Notes under the pieces: generated by a model | What the model saw: the letters and a program-made list of their open reading frames with translations, nothing else | Databases searched by the model: none | Told to the model about the DNA's origin: nothing | DNA from: Aeromonas veronii bv. veronii | GTDB taxonomy: Bacteria; Pseudomonadota; Gammaproteobacteria; Enterobacterales; Aeromonadaceae | DNA: 62,049 nt | Assembly (NCBI RefSeq): GCF_000820225.1 | Contig: NZ_CDDK01000018.1 | Location: forward strand, 504,324 to 566,372 | Direction of reading: 5' to 3' | Translations under genes and position numbers: made by a program | Shown: piece after piece, positions 55,271-62,049 of the stretch | Layout: every line of letters begins with the position of its first letter | Position numbering within the stretch: position 1 is the first letter of the stretch

Positions 55271-55304
55271 GCGGATGCGAAAGAATACCTGATTCACCCT
55301 TGCA

Positions 55305-55323
55305 AATAAAAATGATTTGCATT
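55305..55323. promoter_or_regulatory. Fur box upstream of siderophore ABC operon
   Basis: This 19-base site matches 14 of the 16 fixed positions of the Vibrio-type Fur consensus as I recall it (AATGANAATNATTNTCATT), and lies inside a TGCAAAT-N7-ATTTGCA inverted repeat. It should repress the importer operon when iron is plentiful. Confidence 0.75.
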
Positions 55324-55445
55324 TAGTATTGCGCCGTCCGGGTATTCGTCCGGGCGGCGTTTTTATTTCCGTTGACACAAGAGCGTCCTGTTTTCACGTC
55401 GGTTTGGCTGCATGTTGTCAGGCCCAACGCAAGGAGTCGTAAAGG

Positions 55446-56462
55446 GTGGTTAAGTACCAGACCCCTCTGTTCTGGCTGGCATTGTTCCTTCTCTGCACGC
55501 TGTTTTGCCTCTCGCTCGCCACCGGTGCGGGTGTTTATGGTGCCCGCGAGGTGTTCGGCTACCTGATGGGTGACGCGCCTTGGGCGAGTGACGAGAAGCT
55601 CGCCATGGTGCTCAATACCTTGCGACTGCCGCGCACCCTCTGCGCCATGGTGGTCGGCGCCTCTTTATCTCTGGCTGCCTCCTTGTTGCAGAGCGCGACC
55701 CGCAACCCGCTGGCGGAGCCCGGCCTGCTGGGGGTCAGTGAAGGGGCCGTATTTGCACTGGTGGTGGGGATCACCTGGTTTGGAGCGGAATCAGCTTACA
55801 GTTACCTGATTTGGGCTGGTTTTGGTGCTCTGTTTGGCAACGTAATAGTGCTGGTACTCAGCACTATTACTGGCAGCGCAAATCCTCTCAAGCTCATTCT
55901 GGTCGGGGTAGCCCTCTCGGCAACATTTCGTGGTCTGTCGAGTTTCTTGCTGTTTTCCAACAAGATGGTGCTGGAGCAATACCGTTTCTGGGTATTAGGC
56001 TCCCTGTCGGCGGCCAATCTCGATGCCATCATTGCCGTGCTGCCCTTCGTGCTGGCGGCGTTTGTCATCACCTTGCTGCTCTGTCGCCAGCTGACCCTGA
56101 TGCAGATGGGGGACAGTCAGGCCCAGGCGCTCGGGATCCGCCCAAACCGGGTGCGAATTGGCGTGCTGCTGGCCGCCACCCTGTTTACCGCCAGTGCCAT
56201 CGCCATCGCCGGCCCTATCGGCTTTGTCGGCTTTCTGGCCGCCTACTGTGGCCGATTGGTGGAGCCGGTGAAGCTGTCGGTGCAGGTCTGTTTCTCCGCC
56301 CTGTTCGGCATGCTGTTTCTGCTGTTGGCCGACATTCTGGCGCGCTGGCTGATCCAGCCGTTCGAGTTGCCCAACGGGGTCATTCTGGCCCTGATCGGTG
56401 CACCTGTGCTGATCGCCATCGTTCATCGCGGGGGCTTTCGTACCCTGCTGACCGTCAAGTGA
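55446..56462 (+). CDS. Ferric-siderophore ABC transporter permease 1 (FecCD family)
   Basis: An inner-membrane permease of 338 residues with about ten membrane helices. Family signs include LRLPRTLCAMVVGASLSLAA near residue 55, NPLAEPGLLGVSEGA, and the coupling-helix region GIRPNRVRIGVLLAATLF and IAIAGPIGFVGFLA. The family imports ferric siderophore (FepD/FatD-like) together with a second permease. The start is GTG 55446 with no better ATG close by. It is the first gene of a four-gene operon behind a Fur box. Confidence 0.92.
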   Translation: MVKYQTPLFWLALFLLCTLFCLSLATGAGVYGAREVFGYLMGDAPWASDEKLAMVLNTLRLPRTLCAMVVGASLSLAASLLQSATRNPLAEPGLLGVSEGAVFALVVGITWFGAESAYSYLIWAGFGALFGNVIVLVLSTITGSANPLKLILVGVALSATFRGLSSFLLFSNKMVLEQYRFWVLGSLSAANLDAIIAVLPFVLAAFVITLLLCRQLTLMQMGDSQAQALGIRPNRVRIGVLLAATLFTASAIAIAGPIGFVGFLAAYCGRLVEPVKLSVQVCFSALFGMLFLLLADILARWLIQPFELPNGVILALIGAPVLIAIVHRGGFRTLLTVK

Positions 56463-56469
56463 GGGGCTG

Positions 56470-57507
56470 ATGCGCACACCTACCGATATGCTCTGCCTGC
56501 GGGCTGGCAACCGCTCTTTGCTGATCCATCTGCCGAGTTGGCGCTGGCTGGCTCTGCTGGCCATGGCGCTGCTGGCGCTGGCTCTGCTGGCCTTGAGTGT
56601 TGGCGGCGGTAAGCTCGGCTTTGTCGGGGTGGTCAACACCCTGCTGGGGGAGGGGACGCGGCTTGAGCAGCTCACCCTGTTCAAGATCCGGCTGCCGCGC
56701 ATCCTTGGGGTCGTGGTGGCGGGGGCGGCCATGGGGCTCTCCGGCTGTCTGGTGCAGACTCTGGTTCGCAACCGGCTGGCCACACCCGACATGGTGGGGG
56801 TCAACAACGGCGCCTCTCTGGCCATCATCGTATTCTCCCTCTACCTGACCGTGGGCAGCTGGCCCTGGTGGGCGGCCCCCATCGGCGCTATCTTCGCGGC
56901 GCTGGTGCTCTATGCCCTCTGCCGCAAACCGGGTGAGCAGGGCTATCTGTTCGTGGTGATAGGTATCGGCCTCTCCGAGCTGTTCGAGGCGCTCGGCCAG
57001 TTCGTGATGTCCACTCAGGCCCTGCTGCACCTGAGTTCCCTCTATCTGTGGAATATGGGCAGCTTTATCGCCGTGGGTTACAGCACCATCACCCCCATCG
57101 CCATCCTGTTGCTGCTGCTCTGCCCCTGGATCGTCTATCTCTCCCGCTCGCTGGCGGTGCTGCGCTTTGGCCCCGAGATGGCCAGAGGACTTGGCGTCAA
57201 CGGCGATCGGGTGCAACTGGGCATTCTGGCGCAGGCCATTCTGGTGGCGGCGCTCGGCACCGCTATCGGCGGCCCCGTGGTCTTTATCGCCATGGCAGCC
57301 CCCATTCTTGCCTCCTGGCTGGTGAAAGACCGGGTGGTGCCGCTCTGGCTGGCGGCGCTTAGCGGCGCCCTGCTACTGCTTGCCAGCGATACCCTGGTCC
57401 GGGTGCTGGCCAGCCCCCACGAGGTGGCGACCGGCATCATGACCCGCATTCTCGGCGGCCTGTTGCTGCTGTTTCTTCTTGTTAACGATCGCCAGAGGGC
57501 TGACTGA
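56470..57507 (+). CDS. Ferric-siderophore ABC transporter permease 2 (FecCD family)
   Basis: The second permease, 345 residues, also with about ten membrane helices and the FecCD signs: IRLPRILGVVVAGAAMGLSGCLVQTLVRNRLATPDMVGVNNGA near residues 75-115 and a coupling region GLGVNGDRVQLGILAQAI. An extra cytoplasmic N-terminus of about 20 residues precedes the first helix. It begins 8 bases after permease 1 and its stop overlaps the start of the ATPase gene (TGATG), so the order permease, permease, ATPase, binding protein forms one transporter. Confidence 0.92.
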   Translation: MRTPTDMLCLRAGNRSLLIHLPSWRWLALLAMALLALALLALSVGGGKLGFVGVVNTLLGEGTRLEQLTLFKIRLPRILGVVVAGAAMGLSGCLVQTLVRNRLATPDMVGVNNGASLAIIVFSLYLTVGSWPWWAAPIGAIFAALVLYALCRKPGEQGYLFVVIGIGLSELFEALGQFVMSTQALLHLSSLYLWNMGSFIAVGYSTITPIAILLLLLCPWIVYLSRSLAVLRFGPEMARGLGVNGDRVQLGILAQAILVAALGTAIGGPVVFIAMAAPILASWLVKDRVVPLWLAALSGALLLLASDTLVRVLASPHEVATGIMTRILGGLLLLFLLVNDRQRAD

Positions 57508-58310
57508 TGACGCTCACCGTAAATCGCCTCCACTTCGCCTATCAGCAGACCCCCATTTTGCGGGACATCTCTTTCAGCGTGCCGAGGGGCAAGCTGGTGG
57601 GGATCGTCGGCCCCAACGGTTGCGGCAAATCGACCCTGCTCAAGCTGTTATCCGGCCAGATGAAAGCCCAACGCGGCGAGATCCTGCTTAAGGGCAAGCC
57701 GCTCGCCAGCTACCCCATGAAGGGGCTGGCGCGGGGGCTCGCCTATCTGCCCCAGCGGCCGACCCTGCCTGCCGGCATTCTGGTGGAGCAGCTGGTGCAG
57801 TATGGTCGCCACCCCCATCAGGGCTGGTTCAATCAGTGGGGCGAGGAAGATGCCCGCATGGTGCGTATTGCCTGCGAGCGGATGCAGCTTGAAAGCATCT
57901 GGCAGCAGAGCGCAGCGTCCCTCTCCGGCGGGCAGGCGCAGCGGGCGTGGCTTGCGATGATCCTGGCGCAGGACAGCGACATGGTGCTGCTCGACGAGCC
58001 CACCAGTGCCCTCGATATCGGACACCAGACCGAGGTGATGGAGGCGATCCATCGCATCACCGCCGAGGGCAAAACCGTGCTGCTGGTGATCCACGATTTG
58101 GCGATGGCGGCCCGCTACTGTGACGAGCTGATCGCCATCGGCGAGGGGACCATTGCTGCCATGGGCCCGGCCCGGGAGGTGGTGACCAAGGATCTAATCG
58201 ACCGGCTCTACCAGACCAGTGTCGACATTCTGCATGCCCCCGGCGACGGGGCGCCGATTATCGTGCCGCGCCGCCATGAGCACGCCTGCCAATGGCGGTC
58301 GGCCAGTTGA
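57507..58310 (+). CDS. Ferric-siderophore ABC transporter ATPase
   Basis: The energising subunit of the importer, 267 residues. Walker A GPNGCGKST (residues 35-43), Q-loop in YLPQRP, signature LSGGQ, Walker B VLLDEPTSALD, and the switch His in LVIHDLAMAARYCDEL are all present. It resembles FepC/FecE. The start overlaps the stop of permease 2. The C-terminal tail (after residue 245) is basic and not conserved. Confidence 0.95.
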   Translation: MTLTVNRLHFAYQQTPILRDISFSVPRGKLVGIVGPNGCGKSTLLKLLSGQMKAQRGEILLKGKPLASYPMKGLARGLAYLPQRPTLPAGILVEQLVQYGRHPHQGWFNQWGEEDARMVRIACERMQLESIWQQSAASLSGGQAQRAWLAMILAQDSDMVLLDEPTSALDIGHQTEVMEAIHRITAEGKTVLLVIHDLAMAARYCDELIAIGEGTIAAMGPAREVVTKDLIDRLYQTSVDILHAPGDGAPIIVPRRHEHACQWRSAS

Positions 58311-58395
58311 GATTGTGCGAAACCGGCATCGGCCTGTTTCGCGAACCTTCCCACCGCTGACTTGCATGCAAGCAGCACAACACAGGAGTGAGATG

Positions 58396-59313
58396 ATGAA
58401 GCGTTTTGCCGCCCTGGCAACAGCCATCCTGATGCTGGCCGCGCCGCTGGTTCAGGCGCAGGAGATGCGTGAAGTGACCGATGCGTTTGGCCAGAAGGTA
58501 CAGGTGCCGGTCAAACCACTGCGAGTGGTGACCTTGAGCGAGTTCGATCTCGACAGCGCCCTGGCCCTGGGGCTGACCCCCATCGGTGCCGTCAATGGTC
58601 GTGGCCAGCCCACCATGCCACGTTACCTGCTGGAGAAAGGGGTCAGCGATATCAAGGTGATCGGCGATCTCGACAGCCCCAATCTGGAGTCGCTGATTGC
58701 GCTGGAGCCCGACCTTATCCTGACCGGCCAGACCCGTCCCGAGCTGCTGACCCTGCTGGGCGAAATCGCGCCGACCGTGGTCACCGGCAAGTGGGGCGAG
58801 CCGTGGCAGGATATGTTCCGTCGCACCGCACATACCCTCAACCGCGACAAGGAGGGGGAGGCTTTCCTCAAGCGTTATGAAGAGCGGCTGGCAGAGGCGC
58901 GCAGCAAGCTGGCAGACCATCAGGGGGAGAGCATCAGCATAGTGCGCTGGAACCCCAAGGGGCCGAGCTTTATGTATCAGGGCACCTTTGCCAGCAGCGT
59001 GGTGGAGTCGATGGGGCTGGTACGCCCAAGCAAGCAGCAGGGTAGTGGCGCACCCCACTCACCGGCGCTGAGTCTTGAGTCCCTCAATTTGCTGGATGCC
59101 GACTGGCTGGTGATCGGTACCCTGAGCGCTACCGGTGATGCTGTCGATGCCATGCGTCAGGCGGAGCAGACCCCGGCGTTCCAGCAGCTGCCGGTGATCA
59201 AGGCAAAGCGCTTTGGTGCCGTTGACGGGTCGCTCTGGACCTCCAGCGGCGGCCCGCAGGCGGCCCTCAAGGTGATCGAGGATGTGGAGCAGTTGCTGGC
59301 AACCCGCAGCTGA
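58396..59313 (+). CDS. Ferric-siderophore periplasmic binding protein
   Basis: The substrate-capturing partner of the importer, 305 residues, with a signal peptide (KRFAALATAILMLAAPLVQAQE). A type III binding-protein fold (FepB/FecB/FatB-like) is suggested by RVVTLSEFDLDSALALGLTPIGAV, a long connecting helix around residues 160-190, and the C-terminal LWTSSGGPQAALKVIEDVEQLL. ATG 58396 is preferred over the adjacent 58393 because AGGAG (58384-58388) sits at the better distance. A terminator follows, closing the operon. Confidence 0.92.
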   Translation: MKRFAALATAILMLAAPLVQAQEMREVTDAFGQKVQVPVKPLRVVTLSEFDLDSALALGLTPIGAVNGRGQPTMPRYLLEKGVSDIKVIGDLDSPNLESLIALEPDLILTGQTRPELLTLLGEIAPTVVTGKWGEPWQDMFRRTAHTLNRDKEGEAFLKRYEERLAEARSKLADHQGESISIVRWNPKGPSFMYQGTFASSVVESMGLVRPSKQQGSGAPHSPALSLESLNLLDADWLVIGTLSATGDAVDAMRQAEQTPAFQQLPVIKAKRFGAVDGSLWTSSGGPQAALKVIEDVEQLLATRS

Positions 59314-59359
59314 GTGCTATCGCGCGCCAGAGGTTGACCCAACGAACAGGTTGAGCAAA

Positions 59360-59390
59360 AGAAGAGGGAGGCTGATGCCTCCCTCTTGCG
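59360..59390 (+). terminator. Terminator after siderophore operon
   Basis: The stem AAGAGGGAGGC/GCCTCCCTCTT with loop TGAT lies 50 bases after the binding-protein gene. The T tail is short. Confidence 0.8.
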
Positions 59391-59432
59391 TTGTCACTGT
59401 CTATCGTGACCTCTTCGGCGAGCCAGAGCCGT

Positions 59433-59786
59433 TTATTGCGGCTGGATGGCTGTCACTGTGAGCTTGCCGCTCTGGCTTTCGGCATGAAAGTGGATGGCAT
59501 CCCCCACCTTGAGCCCTTTGAGCTGGGCCGGATCTGCCACTCGAAAGACCATGGTCATGGCGGGCATCTTGAGATTCTCGATCGCCTCGTGCTTGATGCC
59601 GACCTTGCCACTCCCCTCATCAAGGCGGGTAATGATCCCCTTGGTCATCATCATTTCTGCCTGTTCGCTCATCCCACCCGTCTGGCTCATCTCGTGCCCT
59701 TCATGGTGCATCATCTCTTCGGCTTGCAGGTTGGTGTGAGTGGCAAGGCCAAGCAGCAATGTCAGGGTCAGCGTCTTGTAGTTCAT
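59433..59786 (-). CDS. cusF: CusF-like periplasmic copper-binding protein
   Basis: A small periplasmic metal chaperone of 117 residues. Signal peptide of about 22 residues, then a Met/His-rich stretch (EEMMHHEGHEMSQTGG...), then the CusF domain with KHEAIENLKMPAMTMVFRV. In E. coli CusF, Cu(I)/Ag(I) is held by H36, M47, M49 and a capping W44; here the His and two Mets are kept while the Trp position is Met. It lies 44 bases downstream of the cusA-type gene on the same strand, which it probably serves in one operon. Confidence 0.88.
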   Translation of the reverse strand: MNYKTLTLTLLLGLATHTNLQAEEMMHHEGHEMSQTGGMSEQAEMMMTKGIITRLDEGSGKVGIKHEAIENLKMPAMTMVFRVADPAQLKGLKVGDAIHFHAESQSGKLTVTAIQPQ

Positions 59787-59830
59787 GATGGTTTCCTCAT
59801 CGTTCAGTCAATATGGATCGTGAAATCGGG

Positions 59831-62049
59831 TTATTCGGATTGCGGGTTCGCGCTCTTGCCAAGGCTGCGACTGCGCCACAGGTAATAGGCCGCTGGCAGC
59901 ACCAGCAGGGTCAGCACCAGCGCGCTCACCATGCCGCCGATCATGGGGGCGGCGATGCGTTGCATCACTTCGGATCCGGTGCCGTGGCTCCACATGATGG
60001 GCAACAGGCCCGCGATGATGGTGACCACCGTCATCATCTTGGGACGCAGGCGCAGGGCGGCGCCGTGGATCACCGCCCGATGCAGACCCGCCTTGTCCGG
60101 CTTGCCGCTGGCAACGAGATCGTCCCAGGCGTGGTTGAGGTAGACCAGCATCAAGACGCCGGTCTCCACCGCCACCCCCGCCAGAGCGATAAAGCCCACC
60201 CCGACCGCCACCGAGAGGTTGAAGTCGAGCAGCCAGAGGGTCCAGATCCCGCCCACCACCGCCAGCGGCAAGGTGGTGAGAATGAGCAACACCTCCTGAA
60301 CGCGGCGAAACGCCAGATAGAGCAGCAGCACGATAATGGCGACGGTTAATGGCACTACGTAGGCGAGGCGGGCCTTGGCCCGCTCCATGTACTCGTATTG
60401 GCCGGACCAGGTGAGGGCGTAGCCCGCCGGCAGCACCAGCTGTTTGTTCACCTCGGCCTTGGCCTCTGCCACAAAGGAGCCAACGTCGCGGCCGCGAATG
60501 TCGACGTAGACCCAGCCGTTGAGCCGCGCGTTTTCACTGCGCAGCATGGGGGCTTCATCGCTGATGTAGACCCGGGCTACATCCGCCAGCGCGATGCGAG
60601 CGCCACTTGGAGTGACCACCGGCAGCAGCTCCAAGCTGGCTACAGAATCGCGATAGCTCTGGGGGTAGCGCAGGTTGATGGGGTAGCGCTCGCGCCCTTC
60701 GATGGTTTGGCCCACCTCCATGCCGCCCACTGCGGTGGCGAGCACCGCCTGTACATCGGCGATGTTGAGGCCATAGCGGGCCGCTTTGAGCCGGTCGATA
60801 TCCACCTTCACATAGCGGCCACCGGCCACCCGCTCGGCGTAGACCGATGAGGCGCCCTCCACCTTGCCGACTACTTGCTCAAGCTGTTGGCCGAGCTGCT
60901 GGATCACCTTGAGATCCGGCCCCGCTATCTTGATGCCGACCGGGGTCTTGATGCCGGTAGCCAGCATGTCGATGCGGGTCTTGATGGGGGGCACCCAGGC
61001 GTTGGTAAGGCCGGGGAAACGGATGAGGGAGTCGAGCTCCTCTTTGAGCTTCTCCGGGGTCATGCCTAGGCGCCACTGATCCCGGGGCTTGAGCTGGATG
61101 CTGGTCTCCATCATCACCAGATCGGCGGGGTCGGTGGCCGATTCGGCGCGCCCCGCCTTGCCGAACACGTTCTGCACCTCGGGCACGGTACGAATGAGTT
61201 TATCGGTCTGCTGCAAGATCTCCCGCGCCTTGCCCACCGAGATATTGGCTGCGGTGGTGGGCATATACATGATGTCCCCCTCATCGAGCGGCGGAATGAA
61301 CTCGGAGCCGAGGTACTTGAGCGGCCAGAAGCCCGCCACCGTCACCACGGCGGCGACAGCCAGAGTGGTTTTCGGACGGACCAAGACGGCTTTGAGCAGT
61401 GGCACATATGCCTGGCTTAAACCACGGTTGAGCGGGTTGGCCTGCTCCGCCAGCACCTTGCCACGGATGAAGTAACCCATGATCACCGGCACCAGCGTGA
61501 TGGCGAGCGCGGCAGCGGCGGCCATGGCGTAGGTCTTGGTGAAGGCGAGGGGGTGGAACATCCGCCCCTCCTGCGCCTCCAGCGCGAACACCGGCAGAAA
61601 GCTGATGGTGATGATGAGCAGGGAGAAGAAGATGGCGGGCCCCACCTCTATGCTCGCCTCCGTGATGATGCGCCAGCGGTTCTTGTCGGTGAGCGCTTCC
61701 CGCTCCATGTGTTTGTGGACGTTCTCGATCATCACGATGGCGCCATCCACCATGGCGCCGATGGCGATGGCGATGCCCCCGAGCGACATGATGTTGGCGT
61801 TGATCCCCTGCAGGTGCATCACGATAAAGGCCACCAGAATGGCGATGGGCAGGGTGATGACCACCACCAGCGACGAGCGCAGGTGGAACAGGAAGGCGAG
61901 GCAGACCAGCACCACCACCGCAAACTCCTCCAGCAGCTTGCCGGAGAGATTGTCGATGGCACGCTGGATAAGGTCGGAGCGATCGTAGACGGTGACGATC
62001 TCCACCCCCTCTGGCAGGCTGCTTTTCAGCTCCGCCAGTCGCGCCTTGA
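59831..62049 (-). CDS. cusA: CusA-type heavy-metal RND efflux pump (5' end outside window)
   Basis: The C-terminal roughly 739 residues of a heavy-metal-efflux RND pump (full length about 1040) that expels Cu(I)/Ag(I) from the periplasm. The frame is open to the window edge, entering with KARLAELKSSLPEG. The HME signature helix with the acidic proton-relay residue appears as AIGAMVDGAIVMIENVHKHME. Later parts include IRFPGLTNAWVPPIKTRIDMLATGIKTPVGIKI and a C-terminal membrane cluster ending in RSRSLGKSANPQSE. It is transcribed leftward with cusF downstream; the adaptor and channel genes should lie beyond the right edge. Confidence 0.93.
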   Translation of the reverse strand, partial: KARLAELKSSLPEGVEIVTVYDRSDLIQRAIDNLSGKLLEEFAVVVLVCLAFLFHLRSSLVVVITLPIAILVAFIVMHLQGINANIMSLGGIAIAIGAMVDGAIVMIENVHKHMEREALTDKNRWRIITEASIEVGPAIFFSLLIITISFLPVFALEAQEGRMFHPLAFTKTYAMAAAAALAITLVPVIMGYFIRGKVLAEQANPLNRGLSQAYVPLLKAVLVRPKTTLAVAAVVTVAGFWPLKYLGSEFIPPLDEGDIMYMPTTAANISVGKAREILQQTDKLIRTVPEVQNVFGKAGRAESATDPADLVMMETSIQLKPRDQWRLGMTPEKLKEELDSLIRFPGLTNAWVPPIKTRIDMLATGIKTPVGIKIAGPDLKVIQQLGQQLEQVVGKVEGASSVYAERVAGGRYVKVDIDRLKAARYGLNIADVQAVLATAVGGMEVGQTIEGRERYPINLRYPQSYRDSVASLELLPVVTPSGARIALADVARVYISDEAPMLRSENARLNGWVYVDIRGRDVGSFVAEAKAEVNKQLVLPAGYALTWSGQYEYMERAKARLAYVVPLTVAIIVLLLYLAFRRVQEVLLILTTLPLAVVGGIWTLWLLDFNLSVAVGVGFIALAGVAVETGVLMLVYLNHAWDDLVASGKPDKAGLHRAVIHGAALRLRPKMMTVVTIIAGLLPIMWSHGTGSEVMQRIAAPMIGGMVSALVLTLLVLPAAYYLWRSRSLGKSANPQSE

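Noticed and set aside
1..62049. CRISPR arrays, complete insertion sequences or integrase genes
   Set aside because: No regularly spaced repeats, transposase or integrase frames were seen anywhere in the window.

Overview
The window looks like a chromosomal segment of an Aeromonas species. It is GC-rich, its core proteins are typical of Gammaproteobacteria and closest in my recollection to Aeromonas/Vibrio forms, and the gene order mltD-gloB-yafS-rnhA-dnaQ matches the enterobacterial arrangement. The genus is an inference from protein character and synteny; no search was run.

Positions 1-10690 hold the right-hand part of a prophage: eight tightly packed plus-strand tail genes (tape-measure-like protein, distal-tail and hub-like proteins, two putative fibre or receptor-binding proteins). 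They end at an AT-rich repeat segment finishing in CA that resembles the right end of a Mu-like transposable phage. The heads, transposase and left end would lie outside the window. From 10691 the chromosome resumes with fabV (enoyl-ACP reductase), a YfcC-family transporter broken by a one-base frameshift, and alaA.

From 15 to 32 kb come mostly single-gene housekeeping units separated by clear rho-independent terminators: DUF1653, aqpZ behind a perfect CRP palindrome, a lytic transglycosylase, a GNAT protein, cardiolipin synthase, purU, an FMN riboswitch with ribB, the Braun-type lipoprotein lpp, cnoX coupled to a phosphopantetheinyl transferase, nlpC, rlmF, a MaoC hydratase, a DASS-type carboxylate transporter, a DUF481 outer-membrane protein and an L,D-transpeptidase. 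A tRNA-Ser(CGA) with its own promoter and terminator follows.

From 33 to 39 kb there is an RND efflux pump (pump and periplasmic adaptor) divergent from a two-component system, the layout of adeRS/adeAB. Next are a possible small RNA, a 1291-residue SNF2-type helicase, the replication-terminator protein Tus, a DUF1127 protein, an isolated astE, mltD, gloB, yafS, rnhA (whose start is tandemly duplicated), dnaQ, a TIGR03503-type membrane protein and a response regulator with an HD-GYP domain.

The last 8 kb is a metal section: a siderophore-interacting reductase, a strong Fur box, a complete ABC importer for ferric siderophore (two permeases, ATPase, binding protein), then on the minus strand a CusF-like copper chaperone and a CusA-type heavy-metal RND pump that runs off the right edge.
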